DNA from: JARFUG01 sp050485365
Lineage (GTDB): Bacteria > Desulfobacterota > Desulfuromonadia > Desulfuromonadales > JACZKF01
Direction of reading: 5' to 3'
DNA: 64,000 nt
Assembly (NCBI GenBank): GCA_050485365.1
Contig: JBJHBH010000009.1
Coordinates: 1-64,000 of the forward strand
Shown here: positions 32,492 to 39,546 of the stretch, piece after piece
Position numbering within the stretch: the first letter of the stretch is position 1
Layout of the letters: every line of letters starts with the position of its first letter
Notes under the pieces: model-generated
Told to the model about the DNA's origin: nothing
The model's input: only the letters and a program-made list of their open reading frames with translations
The model's database searches: none
Position numbers and translations under genes: made by a program

Positions 32492-32553
32492 AATTTCCTC
32501 CATTGCGCTGTCCGGATCACCGGAGCTATTGGGGATGACGTCCGCCGGGAGTC

Positions 32554-32700
32554 TCAGCCGACCTTGGAAGCGAGGAAGGCCAGGGCGGGATAGGCGATCA
32601 GGACCGCCGTCACCATCGACATGAACCCCGTCACGACCAGCAAACCAACCAGATAACCCGATTTCGCCTTTTGTCCGATTTTGTTGATGGTTGTTTCCAT
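32554..32700 (-). CDS. Tiny membrane peptide, array copy 4, promoter-proximal (48 aa)
   Basis: This is the first gene of the array. The 48-residue peptide (N-terminus METTINKIGQKAKSGYL, hydrophobic span about 16-45, end YPALAFLASKVG) has the best ribosome site of the set (AAAGGAGGT, 5 bases before the ATG). It differs from copies 2 and 3 in about half of its residues but keeps the K-A-x-x-[YF]-L, V-x-x-G and PALA-[FY]-LAS-x-[IV]-G positions. It lies behind a structured leader and a consensus sigma-54 promoter. Possible roles include a membrane-stress peptide, a small subunit of a respiratory complex, a holin-like or toxic peptide, or a secreted signal; none can be chosen from sequence. Confidence 0.85.
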   Translation of the reverse strand: METTINKIGQKAKSGYLVGLLVVTGFMSMVTAVLIAYPALAFLASKVG

Positions 32701-32793
32701 GGCCTACCTCCTTTGATTTGGGTCCCCCGTGGGGACCGCTGCCGGATCTATGAGGTGATGGAGTCTGTCTCCATCGATCGTCCTTGCTCTTGT
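32701..32793 (-). promoter_or_regulatory. Structured leader of the tiny-peptide array
   Basis: The predicted 93-base leader contains a hairpin GATGGAG/CTCCATC (32757-32763 with 32769-32775) and a second hairpin GGTCCCC/GGGGACC (32721-32727 with 32731-32737), just before the ribosome site of copy 4. An 8-codon open frame (METDSITS, 32774-32748) with AAGGA upstream overlaps the first hairpin. This suggests control after transcription starts. Confidence 0.55.
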
Positions 32794-32803
32794 CTTCGTA
32801 TAT

Positions 32804-32819
32804 AGCAACGGCCGTGCCA
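32804..32819 (-). promoter_or_regulatory. Consensus sigma-54 promoter of the tiny-peptide array
   Basis: On the - strand TGGCAC (32819-32814), five bases, then TTGCT (32808-32804) match the -24/-12 consensus exactly, with correct spacing. The predicted transcript start is near 32793, about 93 bases before the first peptide gene. Confidence 0.85.
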
Positions 32820-33409
32820 CATTTAAAACATGTTGGTTTACGGCAACTTACAGTGTCGTCTCGCACAAAGCGGCCGCTCGCAACGAAAAATGTTCAATTC
32901 CCGGCGGGTCGAAATGGGAGCCTTCGGGCGTCTGGGAGCTCTCCTTCCGGAGCGGGACTCAATGCCGGGGTTTGCATCGCCTCACTCAGGCGTTGCAAAG
33001 GGCCGTTTTATGCCGTGGGTTGCGATCGAGGCGGGAGTGTTGCATCGTGGCGTTACGCAGAGGGCCACGCCCCGAAGGTGTTCAGAATCCGGCATCCCGG
33101 GCAAAAGACCCGTCGGCACGCCTTTGCACAAATGCTTGAATTCTCGTCATTATCTATTGTTCAAAATCCGACGCCAGCGATTCGGCGACCATTTCAGAGC
33201 AACTGTTGCGCAGTGTTGCATGCAGCACGTCCCGTGCATCGAGCGGCGCAGCCCAAGCCATGACAACGTGGCCAAAGACAGGAGGGGTCCGAAACGGGGG
33301 GACGGCGGGGCGGGGTAAATCTTCGCTCCCTTTCAGCGGATCCCTTGCACCCCGGCGACCTTGTGGTTTAATAAGTAGTCAGTGGATACTTGAACCCAAG
33401 GAGGGCAAG
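32820..33409. other. Non-coding stretch upstream of the peptide array and the YtxH gene
   Basis: These 590 bases have lower GC and poor codon structure. The open frames in them look random and lack ribosome sites. The stretch holds the inverted repeat at 32971, several TTGC/GCAA motifs up to about 33230, and a weak promoter-like pair (TTGCAC near 33344 and TTAATA near 33368) before the YtxH gene. Confidence 0.6.
32971..32999. promoter_or_regulatory. Inverted repeat, candidate enhancer site for the sigma-54 promoter
   Basis: TTTGCATCGCCT (32971-32982) and AGGCGTTGCAAA (32988-32999) are inverted copies with one mismatch and a 5-base spacer. It lies about 180-205 bases upstream of the predicted sigma-54 transcript start, the usual range for activator binding. 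Related half sites (TTGCGATCGAGGC and TTGCATCG) occur at about 33019 and 33040. Confidence 0.55.
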
Positions 33410-33754
33410 ATGGCAAACGACAACAGAACGACTGCAGGCGCCCTTATGCTTCTGGCCGGCGGAATCATCGGCGCGGGTCTGGCTCTTATGTACGCTCCGC
33501 AGTCCGGCGTGAAGACCCGCCGCCAGCTCTCGCGCTGCGCCCGCAGGGCGCGCAACGACGCGGAGGCGATGATCCACGAAGCGGCCGAAACCGTTTCCGA
33601 CGCGGTGGAGGATCTGGGCGAAAAGACCGCCGATTTGATCGATCGCGGAGGCGATGTGGCCGAAGACTGGCGCCATTACCTGCTGAACTCCATCGAGCGG
33701 GGGCAAAAAGAGCTCGAGCGGCAGCGCAAAAAGCTCAATCAGCTCTGGGGATAA
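33410..33754 (+). CDS. YtxH domain stress-type membrane protein
   Basis: This 114-residue protein has one N-terminal glycine-rich membrane helix (GALMLLAGGIIGAGLALMYAP, about residues 10-30; this is the YtxH/GvpT-like signature). It is followed by a long charged amphipathic helical region of apolipoprotein-like character. Such proteins are often induced by stress and may scaffold the membrane. AAGGAGG lies 6 bases before the ATG. It is monocistronic with a strong terminator, and it is divergent from the tiny-peptide array. Confidence 0.8.
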   Translation: MANDNRTTAGALMLLAGGIIGAGLALMYAPQSGVKTRRQLSRCARRARNDAEAMIHEAAETVSDAVEDLGEKTADLIDRGGDVAEDWRHYLLNSIERGQKELERQRKKLNQLWG

Positions 33755-33782
33755 CCCCAAGCGGCAGACGTGACGCGTTCGA

Positions 33783-33826
33783 CGACGAGGCCGGCACCCT
33801 AAAAGGTGCCGGCCTCGTCGTTTTTT
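33783..33826 (+). terminator. Intrinsic terminator of the YtxH gene
   Basis: A perfect 16-bp stem (33783-33798 with 33805-33820) is followed by six Ts. Confidence 0.92.
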
Positions 33827-33831
33827 CCCCC

Positions 33832-34551
33832 TCAGCCGAGCCTGACGGTGGCGACGATCGGCAGATGATCGGAAGCGATCATCGTCGCCCGGCTCTTGAC
33901 GACGCCGATCTCGACCAGACTCTCCTTGGGCTGCACCAGGATGCGATCGAGGGAGAGCAGGGGGAAGAAGGCCGGAAAGGTGCGCGGCGCCGGGGTGCGC
34001 CCGAAGTGCCGATGGAGCCAGCGGGCGGGGCGCCCCAGCAGAAACCATTCGTTCAGATCCCCCAGGACGATGACGGAGGCCTCGAGGGGCGACAGCTCGA
34101 TGATCTTGAGCAGCTTCTGCACCTGATAGCGGCGCTCGGCGGGCTGCAGCCCGAGGTGGGTGACGATGACCCGACAGGGCCCCGCCGAGGTTTCGAGCTC
34201 GACGTCGAGGGCGCCCCGCGATTCCCGGTGGGGGTACGACAGGTCGTGCCTGCGTACGTCGAGGATGCGGCAGCGGGTCAGCAGCGCGTTGCCGTAGTAG
34301 CCGTCGTGGCGCTCGAGGGTCGGACCCCCGATGGCCCGCATTCCCGTGGCACCGCATAAAAAGTCGATCTGCATGCTCGTTCGGTCCTCGCCGTAGGGGG
34401 CGTTCACCTCCTGCAGCCCCACGATGTCGGCCTGCAGATCGCGGATGATCTCTGCGATGCGCGCTACGTCGAGCCGCCCGTCCATCCCCACACCCGAGTG
34501 GATGTTGTAGGAGGCGACCCGGCAGCATCCGCTCTCATTGTCCTTCGACAT
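33832..34551 (-). CDS. Endonuclease/exonuclease/phosphatase family protein
   Basis: This 239-residue protein has the EEP fold. The signatures are RVASYNIHSGVG (N-terminal Asn), IVGLQEVN (metal-binding Glu), VIVTHLGL, VIVLGDLNEW (GDLN) and the closing SDHLPIVATV (Asp-His). All catalytic positions are present, so it should hydrolyse phosphodiesters; DNA, phospholipid or signalling substrates are all known in the family. It starts 9 bases after the PLD-DedA gene, suggesting linked roles in phospholipid metabolism. No signal peptide is visible. Confidence 0.87.
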   Translation of the reverse strand: MSKDNESGCCRVASYNIHSGVGMDGRLDVARIAEIIRDLQADIVGLQEVNAPYGEDRTSMQIDFLCGATGMRAIGGPTLERHDGYYGNALLTRCRILDVRRHDLSYPHRESRGALDVELETSAGPCRVIVTHLGLQPAERRYQVQKLLKIIELSPLEASVIVLGDLNEWFLLGRPARWLHRHFGRTPAPRTFPAFFPLLSLDRILVQPKESLVEIGVVKSRATMIASDHLPIVATVRLG

Positions 34552-34560
34552 CCCCTCGTC

Positions 34561-36681
34561 TCACTCTCCCCCCTTTTTGTTCGCGATCCAGCGCTTCACG
34601 TACCACACGCCCCCCCCGATGGCCGCCAGAACGAGGAGCAGCGTGACGATGTTCCCGGCGCTCGGGTCGGTGAGCGCCTTTCTGAGGCGGCTCTCGAAAA
34701 CGGTGATGGCCAGGATCCCCGGCCCCATGCCGAGCATCGTCCCCAGAAAGTAATCCCTGAAGCGGATATGGCTGGCGCCGGCCACCAGATTCACGATGGT
34801 GAAGGGCGCGATGGGCAACAGGCGCACCAGCAGTACGGCGATCACCCCCCTTTTCGCCAACTGCCGGCTCAAGGTGTTGAGGCGCGAGCCGGCCAACCGA
34901 CGCACCGTGTCGCGGCCGAGAAAGTGCCCCCCGGCGTAGGAGAGGGCGGCGCTGGCCAGCACCCCGGCGAGGGCGTAGAAAAAGCTCTGCAGGGGAGCGA
35001 AGCTCAGGGCGGTGGCGAAGATCAGAAGCGTCACCGGGAACAGGACGATCCCCCCGGCGACGAAGAGGGCCGTGACGAAGAGCGGCGCCCAGGGGCTTCC
35101 GCGCACCGCCGCCCCCCACGTCCGCAGCAGGTCGAGATCGATCCACTCGCCAAGGGGTGTCCAGCGCCAGGCCGCCGAAAGGGCGAGCATTGCCGCGAGG
35201 ACCCCGCCCAGGATCAGCCAGCGCCCCTTCCCTTCGCTCTTCTCGGGCGACTCCCGGGCGATGATCTCCTCGACGAACTCCTCGAAGGGCATGGGGCGCT
35301 CCGGGTCGAGTACATGCGCCTCGGGGACGATCTGATCGAACCACTCGTCCTCTTTCGGATCGAGCGGAGCCAGAGAGCGCCCGGGGCCGCGCAGCGATTC
35401 GATGAGCTCGATCAGCGAACCCCCCTCGGCCGAGCGCCGATGCAACTCGTCAGAGGCTACCCCAAGGTGCTCGGCAAGCAGTCGGCAACGAAAGGCCCGG
35501 ATGGCCCGGCGCGTCGCGTCCCCGTCCGCCTCGATCGCCAGATCGCACTCGGTGTCGAGCCCCATCGAGCGGTTGCTGAGGTTGGCCGATCCGATGCGCA
35601 CCAGCCGATCGTCGACGATCATCACCTTGCTGTGCAGATTGACCGAGCGCTCTTCCTCCCCTTCGAGGCGAGGATAGTAGATGCGCAGCTTTCCGAAGCG
35701 GTCGGCCCCGATCAACTGCCGCATGGCGCGGGCGCGCAGCACTCCCATAGTCGACTCCTCGAGCCACCCCGAGCACTCCTTGGGGAAGACGAGCACGATC
35801 TCGGGACCCGCTTCCTCGCCGAGCCGCGCGCCGAGGGCGTCGACGACGACGGCGGAGGTGAAGAACTGGTTTTCGATATAGATGAACGAGCGGGCCGCGG
35901 CTATAGCGTCGAGATAGAGGGTCTGGACCTCGCGCACCTCGGCCTGCCCGTTGAAGGGAGGGGCGGTGCGCACGATCGCCACCGGCGCCTCCACGACGTC
36001 GGGCGCGAGCGCTGGGGGCCACGGATCGTTCGCGCCGGAGGCCGGGGGGGTGAGGACTTCACCTGTGCGGCGCTTCCAGCGGTTTCGGGCCAGATCGCCC
36101 AGCGCCGCTGCGGCGTCGCCGTCGACCATGATCTGGATGTCGTGAAAAGGGGAGTAGGTGCGCCCATAGTCGCTGCGCCGCGGATCGTCGGCGAGGTGCG
36201 CCGGGGTGTCCCACCGGCATCCAGCCAGGTCGAATCCGCCGACGAAGGCGACCTTGTCGTCGACGACGACGATCTTCTGGTGGTGCGCCCCCCCGACGGG
36301 GTGGCGATCGTCGAGGCGAAAGTGAAGGCGCCGGTGCGTGTTCCAGGCGAACTTGAAGAAGGGAAGGGGCTCACGCTCCAGGGCGTAGAGCATGACGAAG
36401 TCCCAGTCGAGCACATAGATGTGCAGCTCCGGGCGACGCGCCGCCAGGCGGTTCAGAAACTCCCGCAGCGCAGGGAAGGGGTAGTCCTTGCGCTCGCTGC
36501 GGCGCAGCCGGATGCGGCTGTCGATATCCCACCCGAGAATGAAGATGGAGCGGGTCGCCCGCCCCATCGCCGAAGCGACGGCCGAAAAGTAGGCCTCGCC
36601 GTCGACAAGGAAGGCGGCCCGCCGGCAGGGGGCGATGCGCCAGCAGTTGCGCCCCGGCTGGAGTATCTGTTTATCCTCCAT
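34561..36681 (-). CDS. Phospholipase D fused to a DedA/VTT membrane domain
   Basis: This 706-residue protein joins a phospholipase D region (about residues 20-450) to a DedA/SNARE-associated/VTT membrane domain (about 500-690). The two HKD catalytic motifs are HHQKIVVVDD (first half) and HSKVMIVDD (second half). The C-terminal part has several helices and the motifs SYAGGHFLGRD and VRLLPIAPFTIVNLVAGAS, typical of VTT proteins, which move lipids across membranes. The fusion suggests coupled phospholipid cleavage or synthesis and transport. The ATG at 36681 is followed by the conserved PLD start; the frame to 37062 is unsupported. Confidence 0.88.
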   Translation of the reverse strand: MEDKQILQPGRNCWRIAPCRRAAFLVDGEAYFSAVASAMGRATRSIFILGWDIDSRIRLRRSERKDYPFPALREFLNRLAARRPELHIYVLDWDFVMLYALEREPLPFFKFAWNTHRRLHFRLDDRHPVGGAHHQKIVVVDDKVAFVGGFDLAGCRWDTPAHLADDPRRSDYGRTYSPFHDIQIMVDGDAAAALGDLARNRWKRRTGEVLTPPASGANDPWPPALAPDVVEAPVAIVRTAPPFNGQAEVREVQTLYLDAIAAARSFIYIENQFFTSAVVVDALGARLGEEAGPEIVLVFPKECSGWLEESTMGVLRARAMRQLIGADRFGKLRIYYPRLEGEEERSVNLHSKVMIVDDRLVRIGSANLSNRSMGLDTECDLAIEADGDATRRAIRAFRCRLLAEHLGVASDELHRRSAEGGSLIELIESLRGPGRSLAPLDPKEDEWFDQIVPEAHVLDPERPMPFEEFVEEIIARESPEKSEGKGRWLILGGVLAAMLALSAAWRWTPLGEWIDLDLLRTWGAAVRGSPWAPLFVTALFVAGGIVLFPVTLLIFATALSFAPLQSFFYALAGVLASAALSYAGGHFLGRDTVRRLAGSRLNTLSRQLAKRGVIAVLLVRLLPIAPFTIVNLVAGASHIRFRDYFLGTMLGMGPGILAITVFESRLRKALTDPSAGNIVTLLLVLAAIGGGVWYVKRWIANKKGGE

Positions 36682-36877
36682 GGCGCTCCCGATCCTCGAG
36701 CTTTGTCCCGGAAGAAGGCATCGAATTCCGGCGCTGCGGCCCCCCTCGCCGGGGGGGCACGCTTTCCAGTATAGCAAGTCGCTTCGAAGCGGCATCGCGC
36801 CGCCGATCCGTGGCGCTGCGCCCCCGGCGGGTGTATCTTCACTAGAGGAGCCACCACATTTTCCGAGGAGGCCGCCC

Positions 36878-37471
36878 GTGTTCGAAGCGCCGTTTCTCAC
36901 CTCACCGTTCTTCTCCCTCGTCGTCATCCCCTTTCTCATCTTCATCTCGCGCATCGTCGATGTGACCTTCGGCACGCTGCGCATCATCTTCGTCTCGCGG
37001 GGGCTGCCGTATCTGGCGGCGCTGGTGGGATTTTTCGAAGTGCTGATCTGGATCGTCGCCATCGGTCAGGTGATGCAGAACCTCACCAACTGGGTCACCT
37101 ACGTCGCCTACGCCTTCGGCTTCTCGGCGGGCAACTTCGTCGGGGTCGTCATCGAGCGCAGGCTCGCCATGGGCAGCCTCATCGTTCGGATCATCACCCG
37201 CAGGGAGGCCGATGAGCTGGTAAAATTTCTATGGCGCTCGGGGTACGGCGTCACGAGCGTCGATGCGCGCGGAGAGACCGGCCCGGTCAAGGTCATCTTC
37301 ACCATCGTCAAGCGCAAGAAGCTCCCCGAGGTGATCGAGATCATCAAGCGCTACAACCCCAACGCCTTCTATTCCATCGAGGACGTGCGCTTCGTGAACG
37401 AGACTCTGTGGGCCGCTCCCATGGGGAGGCGCGCCCTCTTTTCCCTGCGTTCGTTGCGAAAACGCAAGTGA
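36878..37471 (+). CDS. DUF5698/DUF2179 membrane protein
   Basis: This 197-residue protein has three membrane helices (about residues 10-30, 45-65 and 72-90; signature SRIVDVTFGTLRIIFVSRGL) and a C-terminal soluble DUF2179 domain (about 100-175) that may bind a nucleotide or other small ligand. It is related to YitT/YebE-like proteins of unknown function. The start is a GTG at 36878 with GAGGAGG 6 bases upstream. Its stop overlaps the possible GTG start of the ABC ATPase gene, so the three genes to 39155 appear cotranscribed. Confidence 0.82.
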   Translation: MFEAPFLTSPFFSLVVIPFLIFISRIVDVTFGTLRIIFVSRGLPYLAALVGFFEVLIWIVAIGQVMQNLTNWVTYVAYAFGFSAGNFVGVVIERRLAMGSLIVRIITRREADELVKFLWRSGYGVTSVDARGETGPVKVIFTIVKRKKLPEVIEIIKRYNPNAFYSIEDVRFVNETLWAAPMGRRALFSLRSLRKRK

Positions 37472-38394
37472 GCCGAAGAGCCGTGGACGAGGTCATCATC
37501 GCCGACAACCTGCGAAAGGAGTACGGCTCCTTTGCCGCCGTGGACGGCATCTCGTTTCGCGTTCGCCGCGGCGAGTGCTTCGGGCTGCTCGGCCCCAACG
37601 GGGCGGGCAAGACCACCACCATCCGCATGCTCTACGGCTTCACCCCCAAGAGCGCGGGCACCCTCACCGTTCTGGGGCGCGATCTCGACACGGAACTGCG
37701 GGCGATCAAGGGGCGCCTCGGCGTCTGCCAGCAGGAGAACACCCTCGACCCTGACCTCTCCATCGAGCAGAATCTGGAGGTCTTCGCCCGCTACTTCGAC
37801 CTGCCGAAGAAACAGACGCGACGCAAGGTAGACGAGCTCCTCGTCTTCATCGCCCTGGAGCACCGGCGCACCGCCAAGGTCCCCGAGCTCTCGGGGGGGA
37901 TGATGCGCCGCCTCATGCTCGCCCGCGCCCTCATCAACGACCCCGAGATCGTCATCCTCGACGAGCCGACCACCGGCCTCGACCCCCAGTCGCGCCACCA
38001 GGTGTGGGAGCGACTGGAAGATCTGAAGAGCCGGGGGCTCTCCATTTTGCTGACGACGCACTACATGGACGAGGCCGCCCGGCTGTGCGATCGGCTCGTC
38101 ATCATCGACCAGGGGCGCATCCTCGTCGAGGGGGAGCCCCGCGACCTCATCCGCCGCCATGTCGGCGAACACCTCATCGAGATCGCCGCTCCCGGCGAGG
38201 CGCTGTGCGCCTTCGTGCGGGAGCAGGGACTGGAGCACGAGAACCTCGGCTATCGCCTCATCGTCTATGCGGGGGAAAATGGGGATGGGCTCTTCGCGAA
38301 AATCCGCGGCTTCGAGGCGCAGGGGTGCTCGCTGCGTCAGGCGACGCTGGAGGATGTCTTTTTGCGACTGACGGGGAGGGAGCTTCGGGAATGA
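37468..38394 (+). CDS. ABC-2 type exporter ATP-binding protein
   Basis: This is an ATPase of about 308 residues with Walker A GPNGAGKTTT (about 46-55), Q-loop VCQQENTLDPDL, signature LSGGMMRRL, Walker B IVILDEP, H-loop TTHYMDEA, and a C-terminal extension typical of the NodI/DrrA drug-exporter branch. It pairs with the permease that overlaps its stop (ATGA). The GTG at 37468 overlaps the previous stop; a second GTG at 37483 is equally possible. The exported substrate is unknown. Confidence 0.88.
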   Translation: MSRRAVDEVIIADNLRKEYGSFAAVDGISFRVRRGECFGLLGPNGAGKTTTIRMLYGFTPKSAGTLTVLGRDLDTELRAIKGRLGVCQQENTLDPDLSIEQNLEVFARYFDLPKKQTRRKVDELLVFIALEHRRTAKVPELSGGMMRRLMLARALINDPEIVILDEPTTGLDPQSRHQVWERLEDLKSRGLSILLTTHYMDEAARLCDRLVIIDQGRILVEGEPRDLIRRHVGEHLIEIAAPGEALCAFVREQGLEHENLGYRLIVYAGENGDGLFAKIRGFEAQGCSLRQATLEDVFLRLTGRELRE

Positions 38395-39155
38395 AGGGGT
38401 CGTCAAGGGTGTGGCAGCGCAACTGGACGGTTTACCGGCAGACGTGGAAGATCAGCTTCGTCCCCCCGCTGCTCGAGCCGTTCTTCTATCTCCTCGCCTT
38501 CGGCGTCGGGCTGAGCGCCCTGGTCGGCGACATCGACTATCGGGGGGGAACGATCTCGTACGTGGCCTTCATCGCGCCGGCGCTGATCGCCATCAACATC
38601 ATGCAGAGCGCCTTTTTCGAGAACACCTACGCCTCCTTCGTGCGCATGTACTACCAGAAGACCTTCAACGCCATGCTCGCCACCCCCCTGTCGCTGAAGG
38701 AGATCATCACCGGCGAGATCGTCTGGGGGGCGACCAAGAGCCTTATCGGCACCGCCATCATGATGACGGTGATCAGCGCCTTCGGCCTCATCCGCTTCCC
38801 CGAGGGGCTGTTGTTGCTCCCCCTGGCTCTGCTGGGCGGTCTCGCCTTCGGCGCGACGGCGATGCTCTTTACGGCCGTCGTCCCCAACATTGAGACGTTC
38901 AACTTGCCGATCTTCCTCTTCATCACCCCCATGTTCTTGTTCAGCGGCACCTTCTTCCCCCTCGACGCCCTCCCCGACTGGGCGGGTTCGGTGGCCCGAT
39001 TTCTCCCCCTGACGCACCTGGTACATCTGGTGCGGGAGGTGAGCTTCGGACACGTCGGAGCGCACCTCATCGGATCGCTGGCCTACCTCGCCCTCTTCAC
39101 CCTCGTCGCCTATCTGGCGGCGCTACGGGGGATGGCGCGGCGGCTGATCAAGTAG
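38391..39155 (+). CDS. ABC-2 type exporter permease
   Basis: This 254-residue inner-membrane protein has six hydrophobic segments in the ABC-2 (NodJ/DrrB-like) arrangement. It carries the family segments YQKTFNAMLATPLSLKEIITGE and a later PMFLFSGTFFPLDALPDW. GGAGGG lies about 11 bases before the ATG. With the ATPase it would form a homodimeric exporter, perhaps for a polysaccharide, lipid or small molecule. Confidence 0.88.
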   Translation: MKGSSRVWQRNWTVYRQTWKISFVPPLLEPFFYLLAFGVGLSALVGDIDYRGGTISYVAFIAPALIAINIMQSAFFENTYASFVRMYYQKTFNAMLATPLSLKEIITGEIVWGATKSLIGTAIMMTVISAFGLIRFPEGLLLLPLALLGGLAFGATAMLFTAVVPNIETFNLPIFLFITPMFLFSGTFFPLDALPDWAGSVARFLPLTHLVHLVREVSFGHVGAHLIGSLAYLALFTLVAYLAALRGMARRLIK

Positions 39156-39191
39156 ATCGGGGACGGTTCTGGAGAAAAGGGGATGTGTTCT

Positions 39192-39542
39192 TCAGTCCTG
39201 GAGACGAAAGACGCCGAAGGGGTCCTGAGCCATGTGGCGCAGCAGCTTGCCGATCTCGAGGGAGGGGCCGGCGTTCAGGTAGAAACGCCAGCGCCCCGCG
39301 CCGTCGGGGTAGTGGAGGGTCCATTGGCCGAGCTCGGAATGAAAGACGAGGCGTGCCACGGAGCGCCGCCCCCGCCAGGTCTGCGACATGGGGGAGCGAC
39401 GCTCGCAGAAGAGGGTCGCCGCCTCTTCGTCGAGCACAAAGGAGAAGCGCAGCTCTTCGCCCGAAGCGCACAGACGCTCGGCGCGGCAGAACTCGTCCAG
39501 GTGTCTTTCGGCGGTGCGCCGAACGATCTCGGGGAGCGGCAT
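39192..39542 (-). CDS. DUF3024 family protein
   Basis: This 116-residue soluble protein follows the DUF3024 pattern: an N-terminal helix (PLPEIVRRTAERHLDEFC), a strand pair (LRFSFVLDEEAATLFCERR), and a conserved aromatic block (WTLHYPDGAGRWRFYL). Function is unknown. The ATG at 39542 begins 4 bases after the ubiD stop, so they are one transcript. An open frame to 39596 overlaps ubiD and is not favoured. Confidence 0.75.
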   Translation of the reverse strand: MPLPEIVRRTAERHLDEFCRAERLCASGEELRFSFVLDEEAATLFCERRSPMSQTWRGRRSVARLVFHSELGQWTLHYPDGAGRWRFYLNAGPSLEIGKLLRHMAQDPFGVFRLQD

Positions 39543-39546
39543 CGTT

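Noticed and set aside
32784..33318. Two overlapping + strand frames of about 160 residues
   Set aside because: They lack ribosome sites and domain features, and they run through the sigma-54 promoter and inverted repeat; a non-coding control region fits better.
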